Shown one piece after another: positions 10,157 through 18,482 of a DNA stretch of 64,000 bases; positions within the stretch are counted from its first letter, which is position 1; each line of letters opens with the position of its first letter. The notes under the pieces are model-generated. The model had not been told where the DNA came from and searched no databases. It worked only from the letters and a program-made list of their open reading frames with translations. Source of the stretch: Rhodothermales bacterium (lineage in GTDB: Bacteria; Bacteroidota; Rhodothermia; Rhodothermales; JANQRZ01); the NCBI GenBank assembly GCA_039944855.1, contig JBDUXZ010000037.1, positions 179,645-243,644 of the forward strand. The letters run 5' to 3'. The position numbers were made by a program, and so were the translations under genes.

Positions 10157-10263
10157 TTGTCATTGCGAGGGGCGAAGGGACTCGTCCCGGAGCGACGAAG
10201 CAATCTCCCAACTCTAGCGGACCGGAGGAGATTGCCGCGTCGCTTCGCTCCTCGCAATGACAA
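10157..10263. repeat. REP-like imperfect palindrome
   Basis: About 107 nt with complementary ends: TTGTCATTGCGAG at the left and CTCGCAATGACAA at the right, with GCGACGAAGCAATCTCC and GGAGATTGCCGCGTCGCTTCG as inner arms. It fills the gap between the convergent glycosylase and LVIVD genes. This end sequence is familiar to me from short palindromic repeats found in many unrelated bacteria. It has no coding capacity and could serve as a bidirectional 3' hairpin. Confidence 0.75.
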
Positions 10264-10302
10264 GCTTGGAGTTTGGTACGGGACGTAAAAGCAGCGTTTC
10301 GC

Positions 10303-12294
10303 TCAGGACGCCGAGGTGGCGAGGGCTCGCACCGCGTCGGCGAGCATCCGCACCTTCGCGCTGTCCCCGGCCGATCCGGCTTGGCCGTCGAGTTCGGCAG
10401 CGAGGGCCGCGAGGGCCGCACGACGTGCGGTGCCCGTCAGGCCTTCGGCCGCCGCGAGCGCCTGCCGGGTGGCGGCGATCCGAGGGGCAACGAGCCCGTC
10501 GTGCCGCGCGAGCTGGTCGAGGTACGCCCCGGCGAGGGCGAACGTGGCGGGCCACACGAATTTCGGCTGGCCCTGCGCGTTGAGGTAGTCGAGTTGGACG
10601 GAGTTTGCCGCCGCGATCTCGTTCGCCGAGATGTACGCGCTCGGCACGAGCTCGAACACGTCGAGGCCGCGCGAGATCTCCGAGCTCACGAGGAGTCCGT
10701 TGTACCAGTAGACCGACCAGCTTCCGCCGTCCGCCATCCGGTCGGCGTCGACAGGGCCACGGTCGTAGAAGGCGATCTCGATGGGGTTATCGACGTCGGT
10801 CCAGTCGAAGACCGAGATGCCGCCCTGGTACCACGACTGCACCATCACGTCGCGGCCGGGGATGGGGATGAGCGAGCCGTTGTGGGCGACGCAGTTCTCC
10901 TGCGACGTCTGCGGGGCCGGCATCTTGTAGTAGCTGGCGAAGTCCATCTCGCCGTCGTCGAGCCGGAAGAGGGCGTTCGCGCCCCACTCCATCGGGTCGG
11001 TGGCGCGGCACTTCGGCTGGCCGCCGCCGCCCCACTCGTCGCCAAAAAGAACCTTCGTGCCGTCGTTGCTGAACGTGGCCGAGTGCCAGTAGGCGAAGTT
11101 CGAGTCGGCGACGGCGTCGAGGCGTCGCGGGGCGATGGGGTCGGAGATGTCGAGCAAGAGCCCGTAGCCCTCGCACGCGCCGCCGGCGAGGCCGATCTCG
11201 GGATACAGCGTGATGTCGTGGCACTGCGTCGGGCCGCGCTCCTCCTCATCGTCACGTCCACCGAACCGCGCCTCGATCATCGCAGGCAGCGCGGCGCGGA
11301 GGGCGGCACTGTCGGCGGCCGTGGCTGGCCCGGTCCCGCCGCGCTGCCGCACGATCTCTTCGAGCATCGGCGTGACCATCCGCGGCCACACCACGCGCTC
11401 CTGCCCGAACACGTACGCCACGAAGTCCCCGCGCTCCTTCGCCTCCGCGACCGCCGCGATGTCGGCCGGGGCCATCCCGTGCTCCGGCGGCGCCGCGAGG
11501 TCGTCGAAGATGCGCGGCGAGCTTACGATGGCGGCCTGCTCGGGCGCGGCGAGCGGCACTTTGATCACCTCGATCCGGAAGAGGGCCGAGTTCGGATCGT
11601 CCTCGGGGAAGGCCGACGAGCAGCCCGGCAGCTCCTCTTCAGGCCGCACCGAAGCCGAGCCGGAGACGTAGACGTAGACGTTCTCGTCGTCGTCGGGGTC
11701 TTTGAGGACGGAGTGCGTGTGGGAGCCGCGGCAGGTCTGCACGTTCGCGACGTACTCCGGATTCCGAATGTCGGTGATGTCGAAGATGCGGATGCCGCGC
11801 AGCCGGTCGGGGCTCACGCGGTCGGGCACGCCATCGGTTCCGCAGTCGAGCCGGCCGCCGAGGCCTTCGCCGGAGACGAAGAGGAGGTCGCCGTAGACCG
11901 ACACGTCGCTCTGCGAGGCCGGGCAGACGTACTCCGTGACGAGCTTGGGCTGGCGGGGGTTCGTGAGATCCCAGACCATGATGCCGTTGTAGTTGCCCTG
12001 GATCGCATAATCGCCGGTGAAGGCGAGGTCGGAGTTGGTCTCGCCGACGAAGGCCCTCGGCGGCGGGGTCGCGGAGAGGAGGCGGAGGTTCCACGCGGCC
12101 TCCTCGGCGTCGAAGAGCCCCGCGCCCAGCCCGATGCGCGGGTCGGGACTCGGCGGGCCGGCCATCTCGGGCATCGACATCGAGGGTGTCTCGGCCGGGG
12201 CCATCGCCGGCGGCGCGCACGCGGCGAGTCCGAGGAGCGTGGCGACGAGGGCGGTCGCGAAGAGGCAGGGGCGAGCGCGAAGAAGAGCAGGCAT
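10303..12294 (-). CDS. LVIVD-repeat lipoprotein (beta-propeller-like)
   Basis: A 663-residue lipoprotein of unknown role. The ATG at 12294 gives a signal peptide ending in the lipobox LAAC (cysteine at about residue 22). Further upstream in-frame starts only add proline- and arginine-rich sequence without a signal. The body carries LVIVD-type repeats (GIMVWDLTNPRQPKLV, GIRIFDITDIRNPEYV, GLLLDISDPIAPRRL, GISVFDWTDVDNPIEI), expected to fold as propeller blades, and histidine-containing loops (SHTHS, CHDITLYP, YWHSATF). The C-terminal 90 residues are alanine-rich and helical. It is preceded 38 nt upstream by a DUF305 lipoprotein gene on the same strand, probably as one operon. Confidence 0.85.
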   Translation of the reverse strand: MPALLRARPCLFATALVATLLGLAACAPPAMAPAETPSMSMPEMAGPPSPDPRIGLGAGLFDAEEAAWNLRLLSATPPPRAFVGETNSDLAFTGDYAIQGNYNGIMVWDLTNPRQPKLVTEYVCPASQSDVSVYGDLLFVSGEGLGGRLDCGTDGVPDRVSPDRLRGIRIFDITDIRNPEYVANVQTCRGSHTHSVLKDPDDDENVYVYVSGSASVRPEEELPGCSSAFPEDDPNSALFRIEVIKVPLAAPEQAAIVSSPRIFDDLAAPPEHGMAPADIAAVAEAKERGDFVAYVFGQERVVWPRMVTPMLEEIVRQRGGTGPATAADSAALRAALPAMIEARFGGRDDEEERGPTQCHDITLYPEIGLAGGACEGYGLLLDISDPIAPRRLDAVADSNFAYWHSATFSNDGTKVLFGDEWGGGGQPKCRATDPMEWGANALFRLDDGEMDFASYYKMPAPQTSQENCVAHNGSLIPIPGRDVMVQSWYQGGISVFDWTDVDNPIEIAFYDRGPVDADRMADGGSWSVYWYNGLLVSSEISRGLDVFELVPSAYISANEIAAANSVQLDYLNAQGQPKFVWPATFALAGAYLDQLARHDGLVAPRIAATRQALAAAEGLTGTARRAALAALAAELDGQAGSAGDSAKVRMLADAVRALATSAS

Positions 12295-12332
12295 CAGCGT
12301 CGGGACGTGTGGGAGGGGGAGAACGGAGAGGG

Positions 12333-13028
12333 TCAGGGCGTGTCGGCAGCGAGGCCGTCGAGCATCTGTTGCATCCGGGCGATCTCGGTGATCTGGTCCA
12401 CGTTGATGTCGGAGGCGATCTTGAAGGCGGCTTCGTCCTGACCCGCCCCGTCGTGGCTGAAGAGGTCTTCGACCATCGTGACGGCGCCGCTGTGATGCTG
12501 GATCATGTACGCCAGGAAGAGCCGGTCGAAGTCGGCCCCGCGCGCAGCGGCGAGCTCTTCGAGCTGGGCCTGCGAGAGCATCCCCGGCATCGTCGTGTGG
12601 TCGTGGTGGGCGTGCGCGCCGCCGCCGTGGATCATCAGGCGCAGGCCCTCGATGTGGACCTCGGGGACGGGCTGTTCGCGGTCGCGGAGCCACGTCTGCA
12701 TCGACGTGATCTCGTCCCGCTGCGCGTTGATGATGCGGGCGGCGAGGGTCTGCACGCTCGGGCTCGCCCCGTTCGCGGGTGCCAGCCGCGACATGATGAG
12801 GGCTTGCGCGTGGTGCCCGATCATCCCGGCCATGAACCGAACGTCGGCCTCGGTGAACGACGTGCGGGCCTCAGCCCGGCGCTCCCAGTAGAGCGCTTCG
12901 AGTTCGGCCTGCGCTTCGGCATCGGCGGCCGGCGTGGTGGGGGGCGATTCCACGGAGCGACTCGCGCTGCTGCACCCGGCCAGCACAAATACCAGGGCGA
13001 GGGTCGGACCGGCGAAGCGAACACGCAT
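12333..13028 (-). CDS. DUF305-family lipoprotein
   Basis: A 231-residue lipoprotein with a lipobox LAGC near residue 19. It contains two four-helix-type halves with the DUF305 signatures FMAGMIGHHAQALIMSRLA and FLAYMIQHHSGAVTMVEDLF, plus a histidine-rich link (HGGGAHAHHDH) and Met-rich tails. DUF305 proteins are ferritin-like helical bundles; their His/Met pattern suggests metal binding and some lie in copper-resistance loci, but no activity is established. It is the first gene of the pair with the LVIVD lipoprotein. The copper ATPase lies about 10 kb away, so a copper role is only an inference. Confidence 0.87.
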   Translation of the reverse strand: MRVRFAGPTLALVFVLAGCSSASRSVESPPTTPAADAEAQAELEALYWERRAEARTSFTEADVRFMAGMIGHHAQALIMSRLAPANGASPSVQTLAARIINAQRDEITSMQTWLRDREQPVPEVHIEGLRLMIHGGGAHAHHDHTTMPGMLSQAQLEELAAARGADFDRLFLAYMIQHHSGAVTMVEDLFSHDGAGQDEAAFKIASDINVDQITEIARMQQMLDGLAADTP

Positions 13029-13193
13029 GGGGAGGAGAAGAGAGGCGAGAGGGACGGGACGAGCGCGCTAAAGATAGCCGCCGACGGCACATGACGCACG
13101 ACGGCGGACGCCATTTCGTGAACCGCTCGTGGTGGGAACCGCACCCGCGCCCAACGTACCTTTCCGTCCCCTTTCGAACCCGATGCCGCCCCG

Positions 13194-16103
13194 ATGCCCG
13201 ACCGCCCCACCGCCGACCGCTCGTCCGAGCAGATCCGCCAGGACTTCCTCGACTTCTTCCGCGAGAAGGAGCACGAGATCGTCCCCAGCGCCCCGCTCGT
13301 CCCGCACGACGACCCGACGCTGCTGTTCATCAACGCCGGGATGAACCCGTTCAAGGACGTGTTCCTCGGCGAGGGCACGCGGCCGTACTCCCGCGTCGCC
13401 GACACGCAGAAGTGCCTCCGCGTCAGCGGCAAGCACAATGACCTCGAAGAGGTGGGCGTCGACACGTACCACCACACGTTCTTCGAGATGCTCGGCAACT
13501 GGAGCTTCGGGGACTACTTCAAAGAGGACGCGATCCGCTGGGCGTGGGAGCTGCTCGTCGACCGCTGGGGCCTCGATCCGGACCGGCTCTACGCGACCGT
13601 CCACGAGGGCGACGCCACGCTCGGCCTTGAGGCCGACGAGGAGGCGGCCGACCTGTGGAAGTCGGAGACGACGATCCCGCACGACCACGTCCTCTACGGC
13701 TCGTCGAAGGACAACTTCTGGATGATGGGCGACACCGGCCCCTGCGGCCCCTGCTCCGAACTCCACATCGACCTCCGCCCCGACGCCGAGCGCGCCGACT
13801 CGCCCGGCGCGGCGCTCGTCAACCAGGACGACCCGCGCGTGATGGAGATCTGGAACCTCGTCTTCATCCAGTACAACGCGCAGTCGGACGGTAGCCTCAA
13901 GCCGCTCGCCGCGAAGCACGTCGACACGGGGATGGGCTTCGAGCGCATCGCCGCCGTGCTCCAGGGCAAGTCGAGCAACTACGACACCGACCTCTTCGCC
14001 CCGATCCTCCAACGCCTCGCCGACCTCTCGCCGCGTGTCGAGATCGGCGGGTACGACGCGATCGGCGGGTTGCCCGAGCCCGAGGCGGCGAAGATCCGCA
14101 TCGCCATGCGCGTCGTGGCTGACCACGTTCGCACGCTCGCGTTCGCGATCGCCGACGGGGCGAGCCCGAGCAACACGGGGCGCGGCTACGTCATCCGCCG
14201 GATCCTGCGCCGCGCCGTCCGCTTCGGGTACCAGGCGCTCGGCTTCCGCGAGCCGTTCCTGTGGAAGCTCGTCGAGCCGCTGAAGGAGAAGATGGGCGGC
14301 CCGTTCCCCGAACTCGCCGAGCGGCAAGACTATATCGAGCGCACGATCCGCGCCGAGGAAGAGGGCTTCCTGCGGACGCTGGAACCTGGTGTCGAGTTCT
14401 TCGACAAGTTCGCCACGTATGCGCGCGAAATAGCGTCAACGCGCAAGAAGGTTGAGGCTGATTCAGGCAACGCTGAGAAACACGCCATTGAGAAGCTTAT
14501 GTTACCGAGCCTCAGAGCGATAGAAGCTGATCGTAGCGTAATGAGGGTGCTTGAAAATGCGTATTCAGATCAAGAATCAAGCTTCGCGGTATACAAAGCT
14601 GCGACTAAGCTGTGGCATGAGCAGGTGCCCGGCGAAGTCGCGTTCGTTCTCCACGACACGTACGGCTTCCCCGGCGACCTCACGGCACTGATGGCGCGCG
14701 AGGAGGGGCTGACGGTGGACGAGGCTCGCTTCTCCGAACTCATGGAGGAGCAGCGTGAGCGCGCCCGTGCCGCCGGCAGCTTCGGCGCGGACCACAGCAA
14801 GGTCGGCGCGTGGGAGACGGTGTCCGAGGGAGAGCACTCCCGCTTCGTCGGCTACGACGCGACCGAAGTCGAGGGCGCACAGATTCGCCGGATGCGCTCC
14901 TTCGGCGAGGGCGAGAACGAAGTGCACGAGGTCGTCCTTGACCGGACGCCGTTCTATGCCGAGAGCGGCGGGCAGATCGGTGACACGGGCACGCTCACCG
15001 TCGGCGGCGAGACGATCCGCGTGACCGACACCCGCAAGTCGGACGACGGCAGTGTGGCCCACACCGTCGACCGGCTGCCGGCGGACCCGAGCGCCCCCGT
15101 CACGGCCACCGTCACCGCGAGTACGCGCCGCGAGACGGTGAAGCACCACACGGCGACGCACCTCCTCCACGCCGCCCTCCGCGAAACGCTCGGCGAGCAC
15201 GTCCAGCAGAAAGGCTCACTCGTCGCGCCCGACCGGCTCCGGTTCGACTTCTCGCACTTCGAGCGCGTCACGCCCGAAGAGCAGCGCCGGATCGAGCGCC
15301 GCGTCAACGAACTCATCCAGCAGAACATCGAGGGCTGTATCGAGACTGATGTCCCGATTGCCGAGGCGAAACAGCGCGGGGCGATGGCCCTGTTTGGCGA
15401 GAAGTACGGCGACACCGTCCGCGTCGTCACGTTCGGGCCGGAGGTGTCGGTGGAGTTGTGCGGCGGGACGCACGTCGGCGCGACGGGCGAGATCGGGCTG
15501 TTCCGCATCACGAGCGAGGGCTCGGTGGCGAGCGGTGTCCGCCGGATCGAGGCCGTCGCCGGCGAGGCCGCGCTCGACTGGCTCGACGCGCAGATCGCCT
15601 CGCTCGACGCCGTGCGGGGGCAGTTCAAGTCGCTCCAGAAGCCCATCGAAGAGGCCGTCGCCGAGACGCTCGACGAGGTCAAGGCATTAGAGAAAGAAGT
15701 CGCCGCGCTCAAGCAGGCCGAAGCCGCCTCCGGCCTCGACCGACTCCTCGACGCCGCGCAAGACATCGACGGCGTCCGCCTCGTCACGGGGGATCTCGGC
15801 GCGGCCGACATGGACACGCTCCGCGAGGCCGCGACGCAGTTCCGCGACACGCTCGGCGCGAACGCCGTCGCCGTCCTCGGCGCGGCCGACCCCGAGGGCG
15901 GGAAGGTCTACCTCTCGGCGAGCGTCTCCGACGACCTCGTCGGGCGCGGCGTGCAGGCGGGCACGCTCGTCGGCACGCTCGCGAAGCTCGTCGGCGGCGG
16001 CGGCGGCGGGCGGCCGACGCTCGCCACGGCGGGCGGGAAGCAGCCGGAGAACCTGCCGGACGCGCTCGGCGCAGCGGCCGATACGCTGCGGGCGATGCTG
16101 TAG
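13194..16103 (+). CDS. Alanyl-tRNA synthetase with an unusual internal insert
   Basis: Charges tRNA-Ala with alanine in the cytoplasm. The 969-residue protein has the class II catalytic domain at the N-terminus (FFREKEHEIVPS, GMNPFKDVF, HHTFFEMLGNWSFGDYFK), the tRNA-recognition domain, and the editing domain with HTATH near residue 651 and CGGTHVG near 756. The glycine-rich C-Ala domain ends GGGGGGRPTLATAGG. It is longer than typical bacterial AlaRS (about 870-890). Part of the excess is a segment at residues about 410-477, between LEPGVEFFDKFATY and VPGEVAFVLHDTYGFP, encoded by markedly A/T-richer DNA with foreign codon use; see the separate entry. The reading frame stays open through it. 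Confidence 0.96.
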   Translation: MPDRPTADRSSEQIRQDFLDFFREKEHEIVPSAPLVPHDDPTLLFINAGMNPFKDVFLGEGTRPYSRVADTQKCLRVSGKHNDLEEVGVDTYHHTFFEMLGNWSFGDYFKEDAIRWAWELLVDRWGLDPDRLYATVHEGDATLGLEADEEAADLWKSETTIPHDHVLYGSSKDNFWMMGDTGPCGPCSELHIDLRPDAERADSPGAALVNQDDPRVMEIWNLVFIQYNAQSDGSLKPLAAKHVDTGMGFERIAAVLQGKSSNYDTDLFAPILQRLADLSPRVEIGGYDAIGGLPEPEAAKIRIAMRVVADHVRTLAFAIADGASPSNTGRGYVIRRILRRAVRFGYQALGFREPFLWKLVEPLKEKMGGPFPELAERQDYIERTIRAEEEGFLRTLEPGVEFFDKFATYAREIASTRKKVEADSGNAEKHAIEKLMLPSLRAIEADRSVMRVLENAYSDQESSFAVYKAATKLWHEQVPGEVAFVLHDTYGFPGDLTALMAREEGLTVDEARFSELMEEQRERARAAGSFGADHSKVGAWETVSEGEHSRFVGYDATEVEGAQIRRMRSFGEGENEVHEVVLDRTPFYAESGGQIGDTGTLTVGGETIRVTDTRKSDDGSVAHTVDRLPADPSAPVTATVTASTRRETVKHHTATHLLHAALRETLGEHVQQKGSLVAPDRLRFDFSHFERVTPEEQRRIERRVNELIQQNIEGCIETDVPIAEAKQRGAMALFGEKYGDTVRVVTFGPEVSVELCGGTHVGATGEIGLFRITSEGSVASGVRRIEAVAGEAALDWLDAQIASLDAVRGQFKSLQKPIEEAVAETLDEVKALEKEVAALKQAEAASGLDRLLDAAQDIDGVRLVTGDLGAADMDTLREAATQFRDTLGANAVAVLGAADPEGGKVYLSASVSDDLVGRGVQAGTLVGTLAKLVGGGGGGRPTLATAGGKQPENLPDALGAAADTLRAML
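14425..14625 (+). other. AT-rich in-frame insert inside alaS
   Basis: Within this block the codons switch to AAA, ATA, GTA, AGA, AGG, AAT, TCA and CAA, which are rare in the rest of the gene. A hand count of 14461-14580 gives 54 G/C in 120 bases, far below the flanks. The encoded 67 or so residues are helical and charged and fall at a linker where most AlaRS sequences have only about 20-25 residues. There are no intein splice motifs, no stop and no clear terminal repeats. Origin unknown. Confidence 0.8.
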
Positions 16104-16113
16104 CAGACCCCCC

Positions 16114-16159
16114 GCACGTTGCGCCATCACTCGCTGCGCTCGCTCAGGGCGCAACGTGC
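16114..16159. terminator. Stem-loop behind alaS
   Basis: Perfect 12-bp inverted repeat (16114-16125, arm GCACGTTGCGCC, against 16148-16159) beginning 10 nt after the alaS stop. There is no T-run, so it may be a 3' stabilising hairpin rather than a classic terminator. Confidence 0.5.
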
Positions 16160-16170
16160 TGTCCCCCTTG

Positions 16171-16229
16171 AAGGGGGACAGCTTTTCGCGTGATGGAGCG
16201 TAGCGACACGCGCGGAAAGCGGGGGTCCG
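16171..16229. repeat. Dispersed palindromic repeat, copy 2
   Basis: Second copy of the 59-nt element at 21-79. The left edge continues a short palindrome CCCCCTTGAAGGGGG (16163-16177). It is placed behind alaS and its stem-loop. Confidence 0.6.
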
Positions 16230-16283
16230 ACTACTACCTCCGCTATCACCGCGTTAGCGCCGCGGTTTCAAGGGCGTGTGCGG

Positions 16284-16316
16284 TTTGCACCCGGCGCCGG
16301 TATGACGCTATCATTC
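16284..16316 (+). promoter_or_regulatory. Candidate Bacteroidota-type promoter of the metallopeptidase gene
   Basis: TTTG, then 21 nt, then TATCATTC, a partial match to the TTTG / TAnnTTTG pattern, ending 52 nt before the TTG start codon. Weak. Confidence 0.3.
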
Positions 16317-16368
16317 GGCAAGTTGACCCGGCGCTCGCCGCCTTCACTCCCCGATTCGAGGTGCTCCC

Positions 16369-18393
16369 TTGCCCTACCGCTACCCCGCCGCGCTCGTCGC
16401 CGCGCTGTTCCTCTTCGCCTCCGCCGCGCTCGCGCAGAAGCCCGAGGCCCGCTCCCCGCTCGAAGTCGGCGCCGACCGTGCCGAGACGCTCGCCCGCGCC
16501 AACGCCGACCGGCAGGTCGCGCCCGACGGCACGCCGCGCGCGCTCTACCGCGTCGACTACGCCGTTCGCTCCGCCGCGCCCGAAGCGATGGCCCGCGAGT
16601 ACCTCGCCGCGCACGCGGCCGACCTCCGCCTGAAATCCGCCGACCTCAGCGACCTCGCCGTGCGGCACGTCCGCAGCGGCAAAGCGGGCCACACCGTCCG
16701 CTTCACGCAGACGCTCGACGGCGTCCCGGTCTGGGGCTCCGAGACCGTCGTCAACCTCGACCGGCAGGACCGCGTCCAGCTCGTCTTCCACGGCTACCAG
16801 CCCGACCTCGCCGTGGCGAGCACGGTCCCGGCCCTCGCCGCGGCCGACGCCCGCCAGATCGCGCTCGACCACCTCGACGCGCGCGGCACGCTGCTCGACG
16901 ACGAGGCCGACCTCGTGATCTACCCGACCGAAGCCGGCGCCCGCCTCGCGTGGCGCGTGTTCGTGACGCCGGACGAGCCGTTCGGCAACTGGGAGTCGTT
17001 CGTCGACGCCGAGACCGGCGCGCTTCTCCGCGTGGCGCGGCGAACCGTCTTCCACAGCGAGCACGGGCACGGCGAGCGCGAGACGGCGCCCGTCCGCTCC
17101 CTCGTCGAAGTCCCCGCGCGGCCGAGCCGGGTCGACGCGACCGGGTTCATCCACGACCCCGACCCGCTCACGCGCGCCGGCGCATCCTACGGCGACCCCG
17201 GACTCGTGGACGGCAACGACGCCGACACGCCCGAGCTCGAGGCGGCGCGGATGGAAGTCACGCTCCGTGACGTCACCTTCGACGGGACGGTCTACAAGCT
17301 CGAAGGCCCCTACGCCGACATCCTCGACTGGGCCGGACCCTTCAAGGGCGAGTTCGAGCAGGAGACCGCCGAGTGGAACTTCACGCGCCAGGACGACGCG
17401 TTCGAGGCCGCCACGACGTATTGGCACATCGACAACTACATGCGCTACATCAACGAGACGCTGGAGATCGACGTGCAGCCGTACCAGTATTCCACGGGCG
17501 TCCGCTTCGACCCGCACGGGTTCAACGGGGCCGATAACTCGTCCTACGGCGGCGGGCGGCTCCAATTCGGCGAGGGCGGCGTGGACGACGCCGAGGACGC
17601 CGATGTGATCATCCACGAGCTCGGCCACGGCCTCCACGACTGGCTGACGGTCGGCGGCCTCTCCAACGGCGACGGTCTCAGCGAGGGGCTCGGCGACTAT
17701 TTCGCCGTCTCGTACGAGCGCAGCCTCGGCCTCCTCGACGAGGACGACGCCGCGTACAACTGGGTGTTCAAGTGGGACGGCCACAACCCCTTCTGGAACG
17801 GACGTCGCACCGACTTCGCCGGGACGTACCCGAGCGGGAGCGCCCCACACGCGCGTGGCCAGCACTGGTCCACGTCGCTGATGCGGATCCTCGAAACCGT
17901 CGGGGTCGAGGCGACGGACACCGCCGTGATCGAGGGTATCGCGATGACGACCGGGAGCACGACGCAGCCGCAGGCCGCGCAGGCCGTGCTGCAGGCGGCG
18001 GTGAACATGGGCTATCCCAACCGGCAGGTCGTGGCGATGGAGTTCCAGTTCAACGAGAAGGGCTACAACGTCGAAGCGCCATTGCCGCCCGTGGCGAACG
18101 AGGACGGCGCGAGCGCGGACCGCGGCTTCGAGCTAGAGGCGGCCTACCCCAACCCGTTCAGCGCCGAGCGCGCCGCCACGCTCACGCTCCGCGTCGACGC
18201 GCCGCAGCGCGTGGCGGTGACGCTCTACGACGTGCTCGGCCGCACGGTCCGCGTGCTCCACGACGGCCCGCTCGCGGCAGACACCCCGCACACGTTCACC
18301 GTCGAGGCGGGCGACCTCCCGAGCGGGCTCTACGTCTACCGCGTCGCCGGCGAAGGCTTCGCCGAGACACAGACGCTGACGCTCGTCCGCTAG
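16369..18393 (+). CDS. Secreted M36/M4-like zinc metallopeptidase with T9SS domain
   Basis: A 674-residue exported endopeptidase. It has a signal peptide (residues 1-22, ending ALAQ), an FTP/PepSY-type propeptide (about 45-230), and a catalytic domain with zinc motif HELGH at residues 416-420 and the downstream glutamate E439 in EGLGDYF. This is the gluzincin arrangement of thermolysin/fungalysin enzymes. The C-terminal 85 residues, with YPNPF, VTLYDVLGRTVRVL and LPSGLYVYRV, form a T9SS type A sorting domain. The start codon is TTG; no in-frame ATG is available without losing the signal peptide. Substrate unknown. A strong terminator follows. Confidence 0.9.
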   Translation: MPYRYPAALVAALFLFASAALAQKPEARSPLEVGADRAETLARANADRQVAPDGTPRALYRVDYAVRSAAPEAMAREYLAAHAADLRLKSADLSDLAVRHVRSGKAGHTVRFTQTLDGVPVWGSETVVNLDRQDRVQLVFHGYQPDLAVASTVPALAAADARQIALDHLDARGTLLDDEADLVIYPTEAGARLAWRVFVTPDEPFGNWESFVDAETGALLRVARRTVFHSEHGHGERETAPVRSLVEVPARPSRVDATGFIHDPDPLTRAGASYGDPGLVDGNDADTPELEAARMEVTLRDVTFDGTVYKLEGPYADILDWAGPFKGEFEQETAEWNFTRQDDAFEAATTYWHIDNYMRYINETLEIDVQPYQYSTGVRFDPHGFNGADNSSYGGGRLQFGEGGVDDAEDADVIIHELGHGLHDWLTVGGLSNGDGLSEGLGDYFAVSYERSLGLLDEDDAAYNWVFKWDGHNPFWNGRRTDFAGTYPSGSAPHARGQHWSTSLMRILETVGVEATDTAVIEGIAMTTGSTTQPQAAQAVLQAAVNMGYPNRQVVAMEFQFNEKGYNVEAPLPPVANEDGASADRGFELEAAYPNPFSAERAATLTLRVDAPQRVAVTLYDVLGRTVRVLHDGPLAADTPHTFTVEAGDLPSGLYVYRVAGEGFAETQTLTLVR

Positions 18394-18422
18394 CCCCGCT
18401 GTCGCACGACGCTGTAGTTTGG

Positions 18423-18457
18423 AAGCCCCTCTCCCGGCGTTCGGGGGAGGGGCTTTT
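18423..18457 (+). terminator. Terminator behind the metallopeptidase gene
   Basis: Stem of 13 nt (18423-18435 against 18443-18455, one G:T) followed by TTTT. It ends only 25 nt before the beta-lactamase ATG. Confidence 0.8.
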
Positions 18458-18482
18458 CTGTCTCTCCCCTCTCCGTCGCCCC

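Noticed and set aside
14425..14625. Intein in alaS
   Set aside because: Far too short and without the terminal Cys/Ser and His-Asn splice motifs.
17772..18482. Longer in-frame start for the beta-lactamase
   Set aside because: It runs through the metallopeptidase gene in another frame and over a terminator; the lipoprotein signal starts at 18483.
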